IMG/VR virus record: IMGVR_UViG_3300046499_000271
Span: 1 to 53,195 of that record
Direction: 5' to 3' (one strand)
Source: a virus
DNA: 53,195 bases
This document shows positions 39,007 to 46,010 of this stretch, piece by piece. How positions within the stretch are numbered: the first letter of the stretch is position 1; every line of letters begins with the position of its first letter. The translations under genes and the position numbers were made by a program. Under the pieces are notes generated by a model, which saw only the letters and a list, made by a program, of their open reading frames with translations, did not search any database and was not told where the DNA came from.

Positions 39007-39117
39007 TCAGTGCTTCGATCTAAGCCACAAGTCCCAAGCCTTACGCTCGTGAACTCCGCCGAGCACATACCCACCCAAGAAACACGCAGCTGGGATCGCT
39101 GCCAGTAGCCAAATCAT
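39007..39117 (-). CDS. Tiny membrane protein, 36 aa
   Basis: The frame MIWLLAAIPAACFLGGYVLG is one transmembrane helix followed by a short basic tail (GVHERKAWDLWLRSKH). The start overlaps the previous stop (ATGA) with GGAG upstream. A very similar design occurs at 47078-47188. About 160 non-coding bases separate it from csrA. The function is unknown. Confidence 0.5.
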   Translation of the reverse strand: MIWLLAAIPAACFLGGYVLGGVHERKAWDLWLRSKH

Positions 39118-39302
39118 CGACGCTCTCCTCGACGCTCAACAGTTCGAATTGCATCCGCCACGATCTCATCAAGCATGGCCTTCATTTCGGCCGATACGGG
39201 CTTGTCGTCGAACCACATGCGCGAGATTCTATACAGGCTGTTGCGGTCGCCTGCGCGGCACCATGGGCACGGACAAGGCGCTTGCTCAATATGCGGGTTC
39301 AT
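39114..39302 (-). CDS. Small Cys-containing hypothetical protein, 62 aa
   Basis: The N-terminus has C-P-C-P-W-C (MNPHIEQAPCPCPWCRAGDR), a compact metal-binding candidate. The rest is helical (AEMKAMLDEIVADAIRTVER). Coupled by ATGA to its downstream neighbour. Such CPWC starts are common among unnamed phage proteins. Confidence 0.55.
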   Translation of the reverse strand: MNPHIEQAPCPCPWCRAGDRNSLYRISRMWFDDKPVSAEMKAMLDEIVADAIRTVERRGERR

Positions 39303-39634
39303 GTAGGGTCCGCTCCGGTTCTCGCAGGTAACTCTCCGAGTGCTTCAAGACAGGTGCGGGCGTTAAAGCTCTTTCCCCACTGGGGCCGACATATCATCAG
39401 CGCCCTGCGAAGACCGGCGATTTCACCTTTTAGGCGCTCAATCTCAGGCTCTGCTGCCGGTTCGTCAGCGAGTACTTCCACTTCGATGGCCGGCAAGTAG
39501 GCATTGTCAATTTCCGCTCTGCGTCGCTCGCATGCGATAGCGAGCTTGCGCACTCCATCCAGTTCAGCTTCTGTAAGATCGAGTTCGACCTCGCTAGAGC
39601 CATCTGCTGTAATGCTAATGCGCGTTTTTGTCAT
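39299..39634 (-). CDS. Coiled hypothetical protein, 111 aa
   Basis: The start at 39634 keeps the ATGA overlap. MTKTRISITADGSSEVELDL opens with a small beta-hairpin, then comes a long helical part (VRKLAIACERRRAEIDNAYL, EPEIERLKGEIAGLRRALMI). It may be an oligomer-forming adaptor. No family. Confidence 0.5.
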   Translation of the reverse strand: MTKTRISITADGSSEVELDLTEAELDGVRKLAIACERRRAEIDNAYLPAIEVEVLADEPAAEPEIERLKGEIAGLRRALMICRPQWGKSFNARTCLEALGELPARTGADPT

Positions 39635-39861
39635 GAGTGCTCCTGCGGCAGGACTATTCGAGAACCTGCTTTTACAAATCGATCTCGCTCCCATGTTCCA
39701 GTCTTCAGGAAATCAAGCAGGGTTCGCCAGATCGATTTTCCTTCAACCGCTCGCTTTAAACTTCGGTACGGATGCTGAATAGAGCCGTCCTCAATAAGAT
39801 CGGCCTTGTCATGCAGGGGGTCAACATACCTCGTGGCGTATTCTGAATGGTCGTTTGTCAT
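39631..39861 (-). CDS. Paralogue of upstream gene, IEDG-HPYRSL protein, 76 aa
   Basis: The product has MTNDHSEYATRYVDPLHDKA, then LIEDGSIQHPYRSLKRAVEG. The block IEDG-x3-HPYRSL-x2-A also occurs in the neighbouring gene at 39861-40202 (IEDGTYEHPYRSLDKAMEL), so the two arose by duplication. The C-terminal parts differ (FLKTGTWERDRFVKAGSRIV). The function is unknown. Confidence 0.55.
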   Translation of the reverse strand: MTNDHSEYATRYVDPLHDKADLIEDGSIQHPYRSLKRAVEGKSIWRTLLDFLKTGTWERDRFVKAGSRIVLPQEHS

Positions 39862-40202
39862 CAGCGCCACTCCGATAGCTTTTTGAATAACTTCTGCGAC
39901 ATGGATTTAATCGGCCGCCAGCCCATCACGTTGAAACAATTGCCGGCGGGCGTCAGCTCCATAGCCTTATCAAGGGAACGATAGGGATGCTCATAAGTGC
40001 CGTCCTCAATCGTGTCCTTTGGATTGTGCGTAGGATTAACCCAAACGTGCTTGTAGTCTGCGTATGGGTTCTGGTCCGGGGCGATTTCATTTGTCATAGG
40101 CATGTCTCTCGGATAATCCTGTGGCGTCGGTCCATATGGGCACTGCATTCCTTCCTGCGGTTGGCAGTGGCATTGACCTTTCGTATGCGGGCAGATGCTC
40201 AT
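39861..40202 (-). CDS. IEDG-HPYRSL protein with Cys-rich start, 113 aa
   Basis: The N-terminus MSICPHTKGQCHCQPQEGMQ offers several Cys/His for metal binding. The central IEDGTYEHPYRSLDKAMELT block is shared with 39631-39861. The C-terminus is basic (KSMSQKLFKKLSEWR). The start overlaps the upstream stop. Of unknown function. Confidence 0.5.
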   Translation of the reverse strand: MSICPHTKGQCHCQPQEGMQCPYGPTPQDYPRDMPMTNEIAPDQNPYADYKHVWVNPTHNPKDTIEDGTYEHPYRSLDKAMELTPAGNCFNVMGWRPIKSMSQKLFKKLSEWR

Positions 40203-40594
40203 TTCACTTTATCCCACGGCTCCCAATTACCACTCTTCATAAGTTCCTGAGCGCGGCGGTAGAGGGCCTCCAGCAATCGGAAATGCTTGCGATAATCATC
40301 AGGCCCGCACCAATGCGGACAGCCTATATTTAGTTCCGAGCAGCCATCCCACTTAATATAGCCGGTGAGATATGGCTCGGCTTCTTCCATGACATAAACG
40401 GCATCTGGGCTATAACTCGAATCTTTCCGATTGAAGAACTTTGGCCCGTCAGTGCCATCCTCGTTGACATCATTGCCAATATATTCGAATGCCTCGACGT
40501 CAGCCCAGTGAGGCAAGTAACTCCAACGGACACGGAAGCCAAAACCCGTATTGGCGAGCATATCTTCAATCAGTTCTGTTTTTGACTCGGTCAA
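40199..40594 (-). CDS. Hypothetical acidic protein, 131 aa
   Basis: The protein begins MTESKTELIEDMLANTGFGF and is rich in acidic and aromatic residues (SYLPHWADVEAFEYIGNDVN), with Cys/His pairs in CSELNIGCPHWCGPDD. No domain is recognised. ATGA-coupled to 39861-40202. Confidence 0.5.
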   Translation of the reverse strand: MTESKTELIEDMLANTGFGFRVRWSYLPHWADVEAFEYIGNDVNEDGTDGPKFFNRKDSSYSPDAVYVMEEAEPYLTGYIKWDGCSELNIGCPHWCGPDDYRKHFRLLEALYRRAQELMKSGNWEPWDKVK

Positions 40595-40600
40595 ACTGAG

Positions 40601-40822
40601 TTATCCGGTGATCCATAGATTCAGAAAGTCACGGAGCGCGCGGGCCGTTTCCATGTCAACGCTTATCTCGCACTTTCTCCCAAATCCAGTCTCGCTATCG
40701 CCAGCAAAAGGCTCGTCAACGATGACCCGAAGGCCGCCGTTCGTTGCGATTACTTCTAATTCATCGCTTGTACTGCTAATGCCATCAGCATGAAACTTGG
40801 CGTCGTCGATTCTGACCGTCAT
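40601..40822 (-). CDS. Small beta-rich hypothetical protein, 73 aa
   Basis: The product MTVRIDDAKFHADGISSTSD shows alternating strands (ELEVIATNGGLRVIVDEPFA) and a final helix (ETARALRDFLNLWITG). ATGA overlap with the gene before it. The C-terminal helix resembles that of the preceding product (ARELEKAVSALIALALE). Confidence 0.5.
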   Translation of the reverse strand: MTVRIDDAKFHADGISSTSDELEVIATNGGLRVIVDEPFAGDSETGFGRKCEISVDMETARALRDFLNLWITG

Positions 40823-40995
40823 GCGTCACCGTTTTGGTTATCCGGCTCCAATGCTAATGCTATCAGTGCCGACACCGCCTTTTCGAGTTCTCGCGCCTTA
40901 TCACCCCTGAGCGTGATACTTTTTGACCGCTCGACCTTGCCATCGAAGGCGCGGATCATATCGACCGTGACGACGGGGATGTAGGGCTTAGCCAT
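40819..40995 (-). CDS. Small hypothetical protein, 58 aa
   Basis: The start at 40995 has AGGAG six bases upstream. MAKPYIPVVTVDMIRAFDGK continues with VERSKSITLRGDKARELEKA. It overlaps its upstream neighbour by eight bases and its downstream one by four. Function unknown. Confidence 0.5.
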   Translation of the reverse strand: MAKPYIPVVTVDMIRAFDGKVERSKSITLRGDKARELEKAVSALIALALEPDNQNGDA

Positions 40996-41179
40996 AGGCG
41001 TCTCCTGGCTGTTGCAGAGAAGAGTCCTTCCATTTCCCCAGCATAACGTCCCTGCTATACGCTTGAAGCAGCCCGCGCAACCCGCACTCAGCGACGCCAA
41101 TTATCCCGTCATATGGGCGCTCGCCTTCTGGGCGACTGCGCAGGTAGGCGCAGACATCCTCGATTTGATCGTTTGTCAT
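40988..41179 (-). CDS. Hypothetical protein, 63 aa
   Basis: ATGA-coupled start at 41179. MTNDQIEDVCAYLRSRPEGE is helical and followed by DGIIGVAECGLRGLLQAYSR. No known domain. Confidence 0.5.
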   Translation of the reverse strand: MTNDQIEDVCAYLRSRPEGERPYDGIIGVAECGLRGLLQAYSRDVMLGKWKDSSLQQPGDAYG

Positions 41180-41331
41180 TTGATCTCCTGAACCGCCGAT
41201 ACCTGAGGAGCGAGTATGTACCGCTTTACGACGACGCGACATTTGCTCTCATGATATGGATAATCCACGGTCGTCTTTGTCGCTGGCTGTACGAAGTATT
41301 CTGAACGCAGCCAAAGTTCTTTGTGCGTCAT
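41176..41331 (-). CDS. Small hypothetical protein, 51 aa
   Basis: ATGA overlap with the HNH gene upstream and with the gene downstream. The product MTHKELWLRSEYFVQPATKT continues with basic beta-like stretches (CRVVVKRYILAPQ). The double overlap is the main support. Confidence 0.5.
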   Translation of the reverse strand: MTHKELWLRSEYFVQPATKTTVDYPYHESKCRVVVKRYILAPQVSAVQEIK

Positions 41332-41990
41332 GGCTCTGTTGTCACGGTTGACCCGGAGCCTTCCGTCGAAAGTGACTTCCTCCGACGTCGATATTCTCGG
41401 TTCCGGGCGTTATGGAATTCTCGGTTCTCATGGTACTTCCGGCGTTGACGTTCGCGCTGGCACGCTCTGCAAGCCCGCAGTCCGAACGAGGGGCCTGGAG
41501 TTTTAATGTAGTAGGTGTTGGCGTCGTTGAACTCGTGACCATTCTTGCAATGCGTCAGGTTCGCGTAGTAGTACCTGCCCTTTGCTCGACATTCAGACAT
41601 GTTGTCGAGGTGGGTTCCTAGTCGAAGATGCGCAGGGTTGCAGCAAGGCGGATTATCACACGCATGCATAACGACCATTCCCTTCGGAATCGGCCCCTTA
41701 TGAAGGGCGTACGATAGACGATGCGTTCGCCAATTCTTACCACGATAGGACATCTCTCCATAGTTCCGCGGCGGCTTATGAACGAAGCCGGTATAAAGCC
41801 AGCAGCCATTCGGCTGCGTTATGCATAGCGCTTTGAGCCGTTCGATATATTCCGCGTCCGTCACTCTATCGCTCAGCTTAGGCCGGGGTCCGGTGCGACC
41901 AGTGCGCCGGCACAGATAAGGAGGCTGGCCCGTTGGGCCGTACTTCTCTCGCCTCTTTTCCCATCCTTTGAGCCTGGCCTCACTTGTCAT
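41328..41990 (-). CDS. HNH endonuclease, homing-type
   Basis: The start at 41990 (MTSEARLKGWEKRREKYGPT) overlaps the previous stop by 11 bases. Core residues are CWLYTGFVHK, then THRLSYALHKGPIPKGMVVM and HACDNPPCCNPAHLRLGTHL with DNMSECRAKGR, the His-Asn-His zinc-supported fold of freestanding phage HNH homing nucleases. A second Cys/His knuckle (HCKNGHEFNDANTY, RACRACQRER) and a basic tail probably help DNA binding. Such genes spread by cutting related phages and are often selfish insertions. Confidence 0.85.
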   Translation of the reverse strand: MTSEARLKGWEKRREKYGPTGQPPYLCRRTGRTGPRPKLSDRVTDAEYIERLKALCITQPNGCWLYTGFVHKPPRNYGEMSYRGKNWRTHRLSYALHKGPIPKGMVVMHACDNPPCCNPAHLRLGTHLDNMSECRAKGRYYYANLTHCKNGHEFNDANTYYIKTPGPSFGLRACRACQRERQRRKYHENREFHNARNREYRRRRKSLSTEGSGSTVTTEP

Positions 41991-42273
41991 GACGCGCCTC
42001 TGCGCTGAGAGAGTGCCGCTTCGCCAGTTCAATGGCATCGCGTCGCGAAATTGATGTGGTGCCGTTGGGGCTCACATCTATTTTCGTCCCGCGCCTGAAT
42101 AGACGATCCCAAAGCGAGCGGCGCAATGGCGTCCTCCAGCGGTCGCCCTCGGTGAGCTTCAGCCATTCTTGTGCCAAGGCCTTAACGTGCCACGGCTCAA
42201 TGGGGCGCTCCCCATAAACACTCACACCACAGCAGCCTTTGGCGAGAATCTCCGCAGCTTCTTCAAGCGTCAT
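41980..42273 (-). CDS. Hypothetical protein, 97 aa
   Basis: MTLEEAAEILAKGCCGVSVY starts with a helix and is followed by EPWHVKALAQEWLKLTEGDR. The C-terminal part is basic (RRSLWDRLFRRGTKIDVSP). The HNH nuclease gene overlaps its 3' end. No known family. Confidence 0.5.
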   Translation of the reverse strand: MTLEEAAEILAKGCCGVSVYGERPIEPWHVKALAQEWLKLTEGDRWRTPLRRSLWDRLFRRGTKIDVSPNGTTSISRRDAIELAKRHSLSAEARHDK

Positions 42274-42291
42274 ACGTCACCGTTTCCATTG

Positions 42292-42525
42292 TCAGTTGGT
42301 TGGCACATGGAACTGTCCTATGGCGGCGACCACGCCCTGAAGTACAACAACTGCGTCACCCTTGCCCAGATCGTGAGCCATCGCCCCGGCCGCAGAGGCA
42401 AGAAATCCCGCCCAGATACGCGCCTTCTGCGTATGGGTCAGTTCCAGATTTCCGCTAGCCGTATCAGTGAAGACCTGCTCGACGACATTCCACATTTCCT
42501 GACCGAACCGCACCTGCTCATCCAT
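42292..42525 (-). CDS. Hypothetical helical protein, 77 aa
   Basis: The start at 42525 overlaps the previous stop. MDEQVRFGQEMWNVVEQVFT leads into ARIWAGFLASAAGAMAHDLG, an apolar helix that might touch membrane. No known domain. Confidence 0.48.
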   Translation of the reverse strand: MDEQVRFGQEMWNVVEQVFTDTASGNLELTHTQKARIWAGFLASAAGAMAHDLGKGDAVVVLQGVVAAIGQFHVPTN

Positions 42526-42745
42526 TGCCGTCACCCGTCGCACTACGTGCGAAGTACGCGCGCATGGCTTTTCGACCCGCTCGGAGGGCCGAGACTTGTG
42601 CCGACCAGCCCATAAGATCCTCGTTGTCGCCGCGATAGCAGAAACCGTGGACTGTATCGAGCTGCCAGTGCCACCGCTCCACGTGTCCGCTCCGTGACCT
42701 GTGAGTGACTAGATAGGCGTGCAGATTCTTGATGTCAGTTGCCAT
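42518..42745 (-). CDS. Hypothetical protein, 75 aa
   Basis: MATDIKNLHAYLVTHRSRSG is followed by VERWHWQLDTVHGFCYRGDN. GGGGG lies a few bases before the start. The internal position in a coupled series supports coding. No family. Confidence 0.48.
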   Translation of the reverse strand: MATDIKNLHAYLVTHRSRSGHVERWHWQLDTVHGFCYRGDNEDLMGWSAQVSALRAGRKAMRAYFARSATGDGNG

Positions 42746-42759
42746 GCTAACCCCCGTCT

Positions 42760-43083
42760 CTAAACTGTTGCCGCGCCGGCCAGAACCTTGATCTTCCAGC
42801 GTAGCCAGCTCTGCACCTTCTTCCAGCGTTCCTGCGGCGTAGCTGTTGGTGGCACCGAATCGTTCACCGCGGCAACTTCGTCGATCAGGCTGGAGTTGAG
42901 GGTTGCACCTGGGTTGTCGGTCCAGAACGCACCAATGGCGCAATGGTGGCCCCGGTTATCGTGCAGCCTCCCGTGGATCAACGTGCGCCGGCGAGCCACG
43001 GAATCCCTAATCAGGAACAGCGCCGTGTCGTCTGGAAGGGCAGGCGAAGTTGAGGTTTTGCATTCAGGGCGTAGCTTGGTCAT
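42760..43083 (-). CDS. Paralogue of the gene at 46564-47055, 107 aa
   Basis: The protein contains GHHCAIGAFWTDNPGATLNS, then EVAAVNDSVPPTATPQERWK and VQSWLRWKIKVL. The pattern C-A-(I/L)-G-A, EVAA-x-N and TP-x-x-RW-x-x-V-x-x-W is shared with the larger protein at 46564-47055 and looks like a common domain seen in unnamed phage proteins. Coupled by ATGA. Confidence 0.55.
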   Translation of the reverse strand: MTKLRPECKTSTSPALPDDTALFLIRDSVARRRTLIHGRLHDNRGHHCAIGAFWTDNPGATLNSSLIDEVAAVNDSVPPTATPQERWKKVQSWLRWKIKVLAGAATV

Positions 43084-43268
43084 TTCGCCTCCGTTGTAGA
43101 TGCTGTTGGTTTAAGAGTGAACGGCTCCGGCACCTCTACCCACCGCCCGCCGGGCACGCTCCAGTCAATCCGGTACAGCACGCCGTCGTCATCGCGCGCG
43201 TTCATGTTGCGGAAGACCTCGGGTATCCAGTCGAGGGGAGGACGCGGCTCGATGTCGGCGGCGCTCAT
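43080..43268 (-). CDS. Hypothetical protein, 62 aa
   Basis: The start at 43268 overlaps the previous stop by ATGA. MSAADIEPRPPLDWIPEVFR continues NMNARDDDGVLYRIDWSVPG. Proline- and acid-rich, no known domain. Confidence 0.5.
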   Translation of the reverse strand: MSAADIEPRPPLDWIPEVFRNMNARDDDGVLYRIDWSVPGGRWVEVPEPFTLKPTASTTEAK

Positions 43269-43594
43269 GGATGGCCACCGGAGGATGTATCCGGGCGCTC
43301 CCCGACGCAGGGCAGGCATTCGCCGCCTTGCTCTGGCTTGATCCAGCCGCCGCAGCTTATGCAGCTAGGTAGGGCACCGCGGCGAATACGGACGTTCTCC
43401 GTGCGCAGAAAATTAATTGTCGTTTCGGCCTCCGCAATCCTGGCTTCCAACTGCGCGACCAACTGGCTGACCGGATCAGTCTCGTCAGAGACAGCATCCA
43501 AGACCTTGCCGATGAATTTACTGCCACCTAATTTGCGGTACTTCTTGCGTTGATCGAGGGTTAGGCGGCCCATGAAGCATGACACCGTCTTCAT
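43265..43594 (-). CDS. Coiled zinc-ribbon hypothetical protein, 109 aa
   Basis: GGAGG stands seven bases before ATG 43594. A basic start (LTLDQRKKYRKLGGSKFIGK) is followed by a coiled helix (SQLVAQLEARIAEAETTINF) and two Cys pairs (CISC, CLPC) for zinc. It is first after the integration module, possibly with its own promoter in the attP region. Confidence 0.52.
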   Translation of the reverse strand: MKTVSCFMGRLTLDQRKKYRKLGGSKFIGKVLDAVSDETDPVSQLVAQLEARIAEAETTINFLRTENVRIRRGALPSCISCGGWIKPEQGGECLPCVGERPDTSSGGHP

Positions 43595-43633
43595 ATCCGC
43601 ACCTCCGCTGTGGAATCAGCCGGTGGGCCGAGG

Positions 43634-43650
43634 ACACCTATATAAGGTGT
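43634..43650. repeat. 17-bp inverted repeat beside attP
   Basis: ACACCT-ATATA-AGGTGT, a perfect 6-bp inverted repeat around an A+T centre, lies about 90 bases from the tRNA-like core. It could be a recombination arm or excisionase site, or an operator with the TATATA as -10 box. No matching -35 box was found. Confidence 0.4.
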
Positions 43651-43740
43651 GCAACATTTGTGCGTCTGGTAGGCTCCATTACCGTCTTTTAGAGTGTATG
43701 TGACGATCCTAAGTCTTTGATTTAACTGGAGTGGATGGCG

Positions 43741-43785
43741 TTCGCAATGCGAAGGTCGGGAGTTCGATCCTCCTCCGCTCCACCA
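43741..43785 (+). other. attP core: 3' end of a tRNA-Ala(CGC)-like sequence
   Basis: Starting at the anticodon loop TTCGCAA, the segment contains the 3' anticodon strand, variable region AGGTC, a complete T-arm (GGGAG-TTCGATC-CTCCT), the 3' acceptor strand CCGCTCC and ACCA. The D-arm and 5' acceptor are absent, so it is not a gene. Loop anticodon CGC, U70 (compatible with G3.U70) and A73 point to alanine tRNA. It lies 30 bases beyond the integrase stop. On integration it would rebuild the host tRNA 3' end. Confidence 0.8.
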
Positions 43786-43814
43786 ATTATTCACTACGTT
43801 TACCGGCATTTGCG

Positions 43815-44837
43815 TTACTTTCGCTTTCTCGCCTTCGATCTCGACTGTGCTACAAGTGTGCCCACCTTTTCGGCCGCTGTGGCTAAATGATCGGGTGCCA
43901 GGTGCGCGTAACGCAGCACCATCGCATAGCTTTTCCATCCGCCGTACTCCATCAGTTCTTGCAGCGTCACGCCGCTCTGTACGAGCCAGGACGCGCCCGT
44001 GTGCCTCAAGTCGTGCCATCGGCACGGCGCAACCTTCGCCCGTATAACGGCTTCCTGGAAGGCCAGCGTGTTGCAGTCGTCGACCTTCCGGCCGTTCCAC
44101 TGAAAGACATGCGTCCCTTCGGGGTTGAGCGTCTTTAACTCGCGCAGAATCCTCACCGACTCCCTCGACAACGGAAGGCCATGTGACCGCTTGCCCTTCA
44201 TCTGCGTTCCAGGAATCCACAGCCGGCGCTGTCGCAGGTCGATGCGGTCCCATGTAAGACTCAGCATCGAGCGCATGCGCAGCAGGGACGACACGGCGAA
44301 GCGCGCCGCCAACCGCAGGTGCTTGGTCGATAGTTCGTTGTGCAACCGGCCAAACTCGTCCTGGGTCAGCCACCGCGGTTCCGGTGGAGGCGGACGGAAC
44401 ATCGGCACCTTGGGCGCATACTCCAGATATCTCCACTCGTCGGCGGCCATCTTCAGAATGGCGCGTATCACCGCCATGAAGCGGTCCACGGTCGCCTGAC
44501 TCTTCCCCTCGTCCAGCGCAATCTTCCGAAGCTCCTCGATTGCATCCCGGTCGATAGCCGATAGCGGCTCCTCGTCCAGGTGTGGTGCAAACCACCTCAA
44601 GATGTCCCTCTCGCGACGACCGATCGATTGGGCGCATTCGGTCAACCATCGCTGCGAGACTTCCTTCCATGTAACTGCACCACGGTCGCCGAGCTTATTG
44701 AGGCGCCAGATTCGTTCGCGCAGACGGTGCTCGAACTCTTCCGCCTCTGCTCGGTCAGACGTGCCCGTCGAGCGGCGAGTCTTGCGGCCAATCCGGACGT
44801 GCCAATGGGCAGACCCGGAACGCTTGTAGAGCGGCAT
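43815..44837 (-). CDS. int: Tyrosine integrase next to attP
   Basis: The 340-residue protein starts MPLYKRSGSAHWHVRIGRKT (arm-binding N-terminus), has a core-binding domain (VTWKEVSQRWLTECAQSIGR) and a catalytic domain. The first Arg is in SSLLRMRSMLSLTWDRID, HxxR is RWHDLRHTGASW (His275, Arg278), and the nucleophile Tyr310 is in MVLRYAHL. It cuts and rejoins attP and attB. It lies 30 bases from the tRNA-like core, so it is the likely cognate enzyme. Its first 156 bases overlap the excisionase-like gene in another frame. Confidence 0.93.
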   Translation of the reverse strand: MPLYKRSGSAHWHVRIGRKTRRSTGTSDRAEAEEFEHRLRERIWRLNKLGDRGAVTWKEVSQRWLTECAQSIGRRERDILRWFAPHLDEEPLSAIDRDAIEELRKIALDEGKSQATVDRFMAVIRAILKMAADEWRYLEYAPKVPMFRPPPPEPRWLTQDEFGRLHNELSTKHLRLAARFAVSSLLRMRSMLSLTWDRIDLRQRRLWIPGTQMKGKRSHGLPLSRESVRILRELKTLNPEGTHVFQWNGRKVDDCNTLAFQEAVIRAKVAPCRWHDLRHTGASWLVQSGVTLQELMEYGGWKSYAMVLRYAHLAPDHLATAAEKVGTLVAQSRSKARKRK

Positions 44838-44992
44838 TTTGAATCAATCCATTCTTGTAGTAATTGTTCCGAGAATACCCAGGATCGGCCAACCTTCGTA
44901 GCGGGCACTTCGTGTTCGCGAGCGAGCTTGCGCGCGGTGTTTGGATGGCACTTCATGCGCTGCGCAGCTTCAACGATATCCAACGTGCTCAT
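44642..44992 (-). CDS. Excisionase-like HTH_17 protein overlapping the integrase
   Basis: The N-terminal 50 residues form a MerR/excisionase-type winged helix: STLDIVEAAQRMKCHPNTAR, then KLAREHEVPATKVGRSWVFS and EQLLQEWID. This DNA-bending fold is used by directionality factors. The C-terminal half is basic and low in complexity because it is read out of frame within the integrase gene; similar overlaps occur in related integration modules. It starts one base after the stop of the other integrase, so all three genes are coupled. Confidence 0.72.
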   Translation of the reverse strand: MSTLDIVEAAQRMKCHPNTARKLAREHEVPATKVGRSWVFSEQLLQEWIDSKCRSTSVPGLPIGTSGLAARLAARRARLTEQRRKSSSTVCANESGASISSATVVQLHGRKSRSDG

Positions 44993-44993
44993 G

Positions 44994-45896
44994 CTATACT
45001 TCCAATGCGTCGACTCTCTCTACGCCTCTTCGATATACGCGCATCGTCATGGCCAAGGTGGTATGGCCTAACAAGCGCATTGCGATTTCTGGAGTCTTGC
45101 ATTTTGTGGCGGCCAAGGCGCGGATATCGTGGTAATGGAAATTTTCTCCGCCGATACTCATCCAAAGACGCATGCATCTTTGCCAGCCGGCCCTGAAGCC
45201 TTCCGAAGTATAGCGACGTCCTTTCTTTGTTGGGAGTATGAATTCGCTCCCCTGGTGTCCACCATTCTTCAGCATCCAGCACTCGTCCAAAACTTTCTCC
45301 AGCTTCGGCGTGACACGGATAGCCAGCCGCTTTCTGGTCTTTGATTGATAGATGTTCAGCTCGGTAATAGTGATCTTCTTTCCGGGATTCTCCGGATCGT
45401 CGATCTCCACTTCCCGTAGGTCCGACCACCGAAAGCTCAGGATGTCGCCTTGTCGCTGGCCCGTGTATAGCGCCAGCCGCATAGCTAGGCGAACACGTGT
45501 TTGCGCCATAGCCGCTAGTTGCTCGAACTCCTCGTCCTTGATTAACCGATCCCGTGGAAAGCTCTTCGGCCTCTTTACGTCCCGTAGGGGATTGGCCCGA
45601 ATCCAAAACCAGAATGAGACAGCTTGGGTGAAGGCGGCCGATAGGACGGCTAGTTGCCGAACCTTTTGTATTCGTCCGCGGATTTTTCCGTTGTTGTGAA
45701 GGAACGCCGCGAAGTCCTTTGGGACCATTTCGTCGGCTACGTAGTGCCCGAATATCTGTCGGAGCGTAGCCAGATGCCGCACGTAGTCCTTGCGAGTTCT
45801 TGGGGCAAGCTGAGGAAGGCAGTCTACCTTGTATCGGTCGAGAATGTCCGCGACCGTCGGAGCGTTGTTTGTTTGCACGCTCACTATTGTCTTCAC
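44994..45896 (-). CDS. Second tyrosine recombinase/integrase
   Basis: The 300-residue GTG-start protein has a core-binding domain (DILDRYKVDCLPQLAPRTRK, VRQLAVLSAAFTQAVSFWFW) and a full catalytic set: Arg in LYTGQRQGDILSFRWSDL, HxxR in FHYHDIRALAATKC and Tyr288 in MTMRVYRRG. It is unlike the neighbouring integrase in sequence and lacks its N-terminal arm-binding start. It is first gene of the three-gene module. It may serve a second site, act as excision partner, or be a captured integrase. No inactivating change is seen. Confidence 0.9.
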   Translation of the reverse strand: MKTIVSVQTNNAPTVADILDRYKVDCLPQLAPRTRKDYVRHLATLRQIFGHYVADEMVPKDFAAFLHNNGKIRGRIQKVRQLAVLSAAFTQAVSFWFWIRANPLRDVKRPKSFPRDRLIKDEEFEQLAAMAQTRVRLAMRLALYTGQRQGDILSFRWSDLREVEIDDPENPGKKITITELNIYQSKTRKRLAIRVTPKLEKVLDECWMLKNGGHQGSEFILPTKKGRRYTSEGFRAGWQRCMRLWMSIGGENFHYHDIRALAATKCKTPEIAMRLLGHTTLAMTMRVYRRGVERVDALEV

Positions 45897-46010
45897 ACAG
45901 AAGAACTACGCAAGCAAACCGATTTGAACCTGAGTTACCGCAAGTCGTTGTTTTCTTATGAACAGTCCGTCGCACACCTGCTACCACATGCTGAAATATT
46001 TTTGCATGCA

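Noticed and set aside
43741-43785. A complete tRNA gene
   Set aside because: Only the 3' part from the anticodon loop is present; D-arm and 5' acceptor are missing, so it is an attachment core.
43591-44670. 359-residue minus-strand open frame
   Set aside because: It is an out-of-frame shadow of the integrase gene at 43815-44837, with low-complexity Arg/Gly content and no domain.
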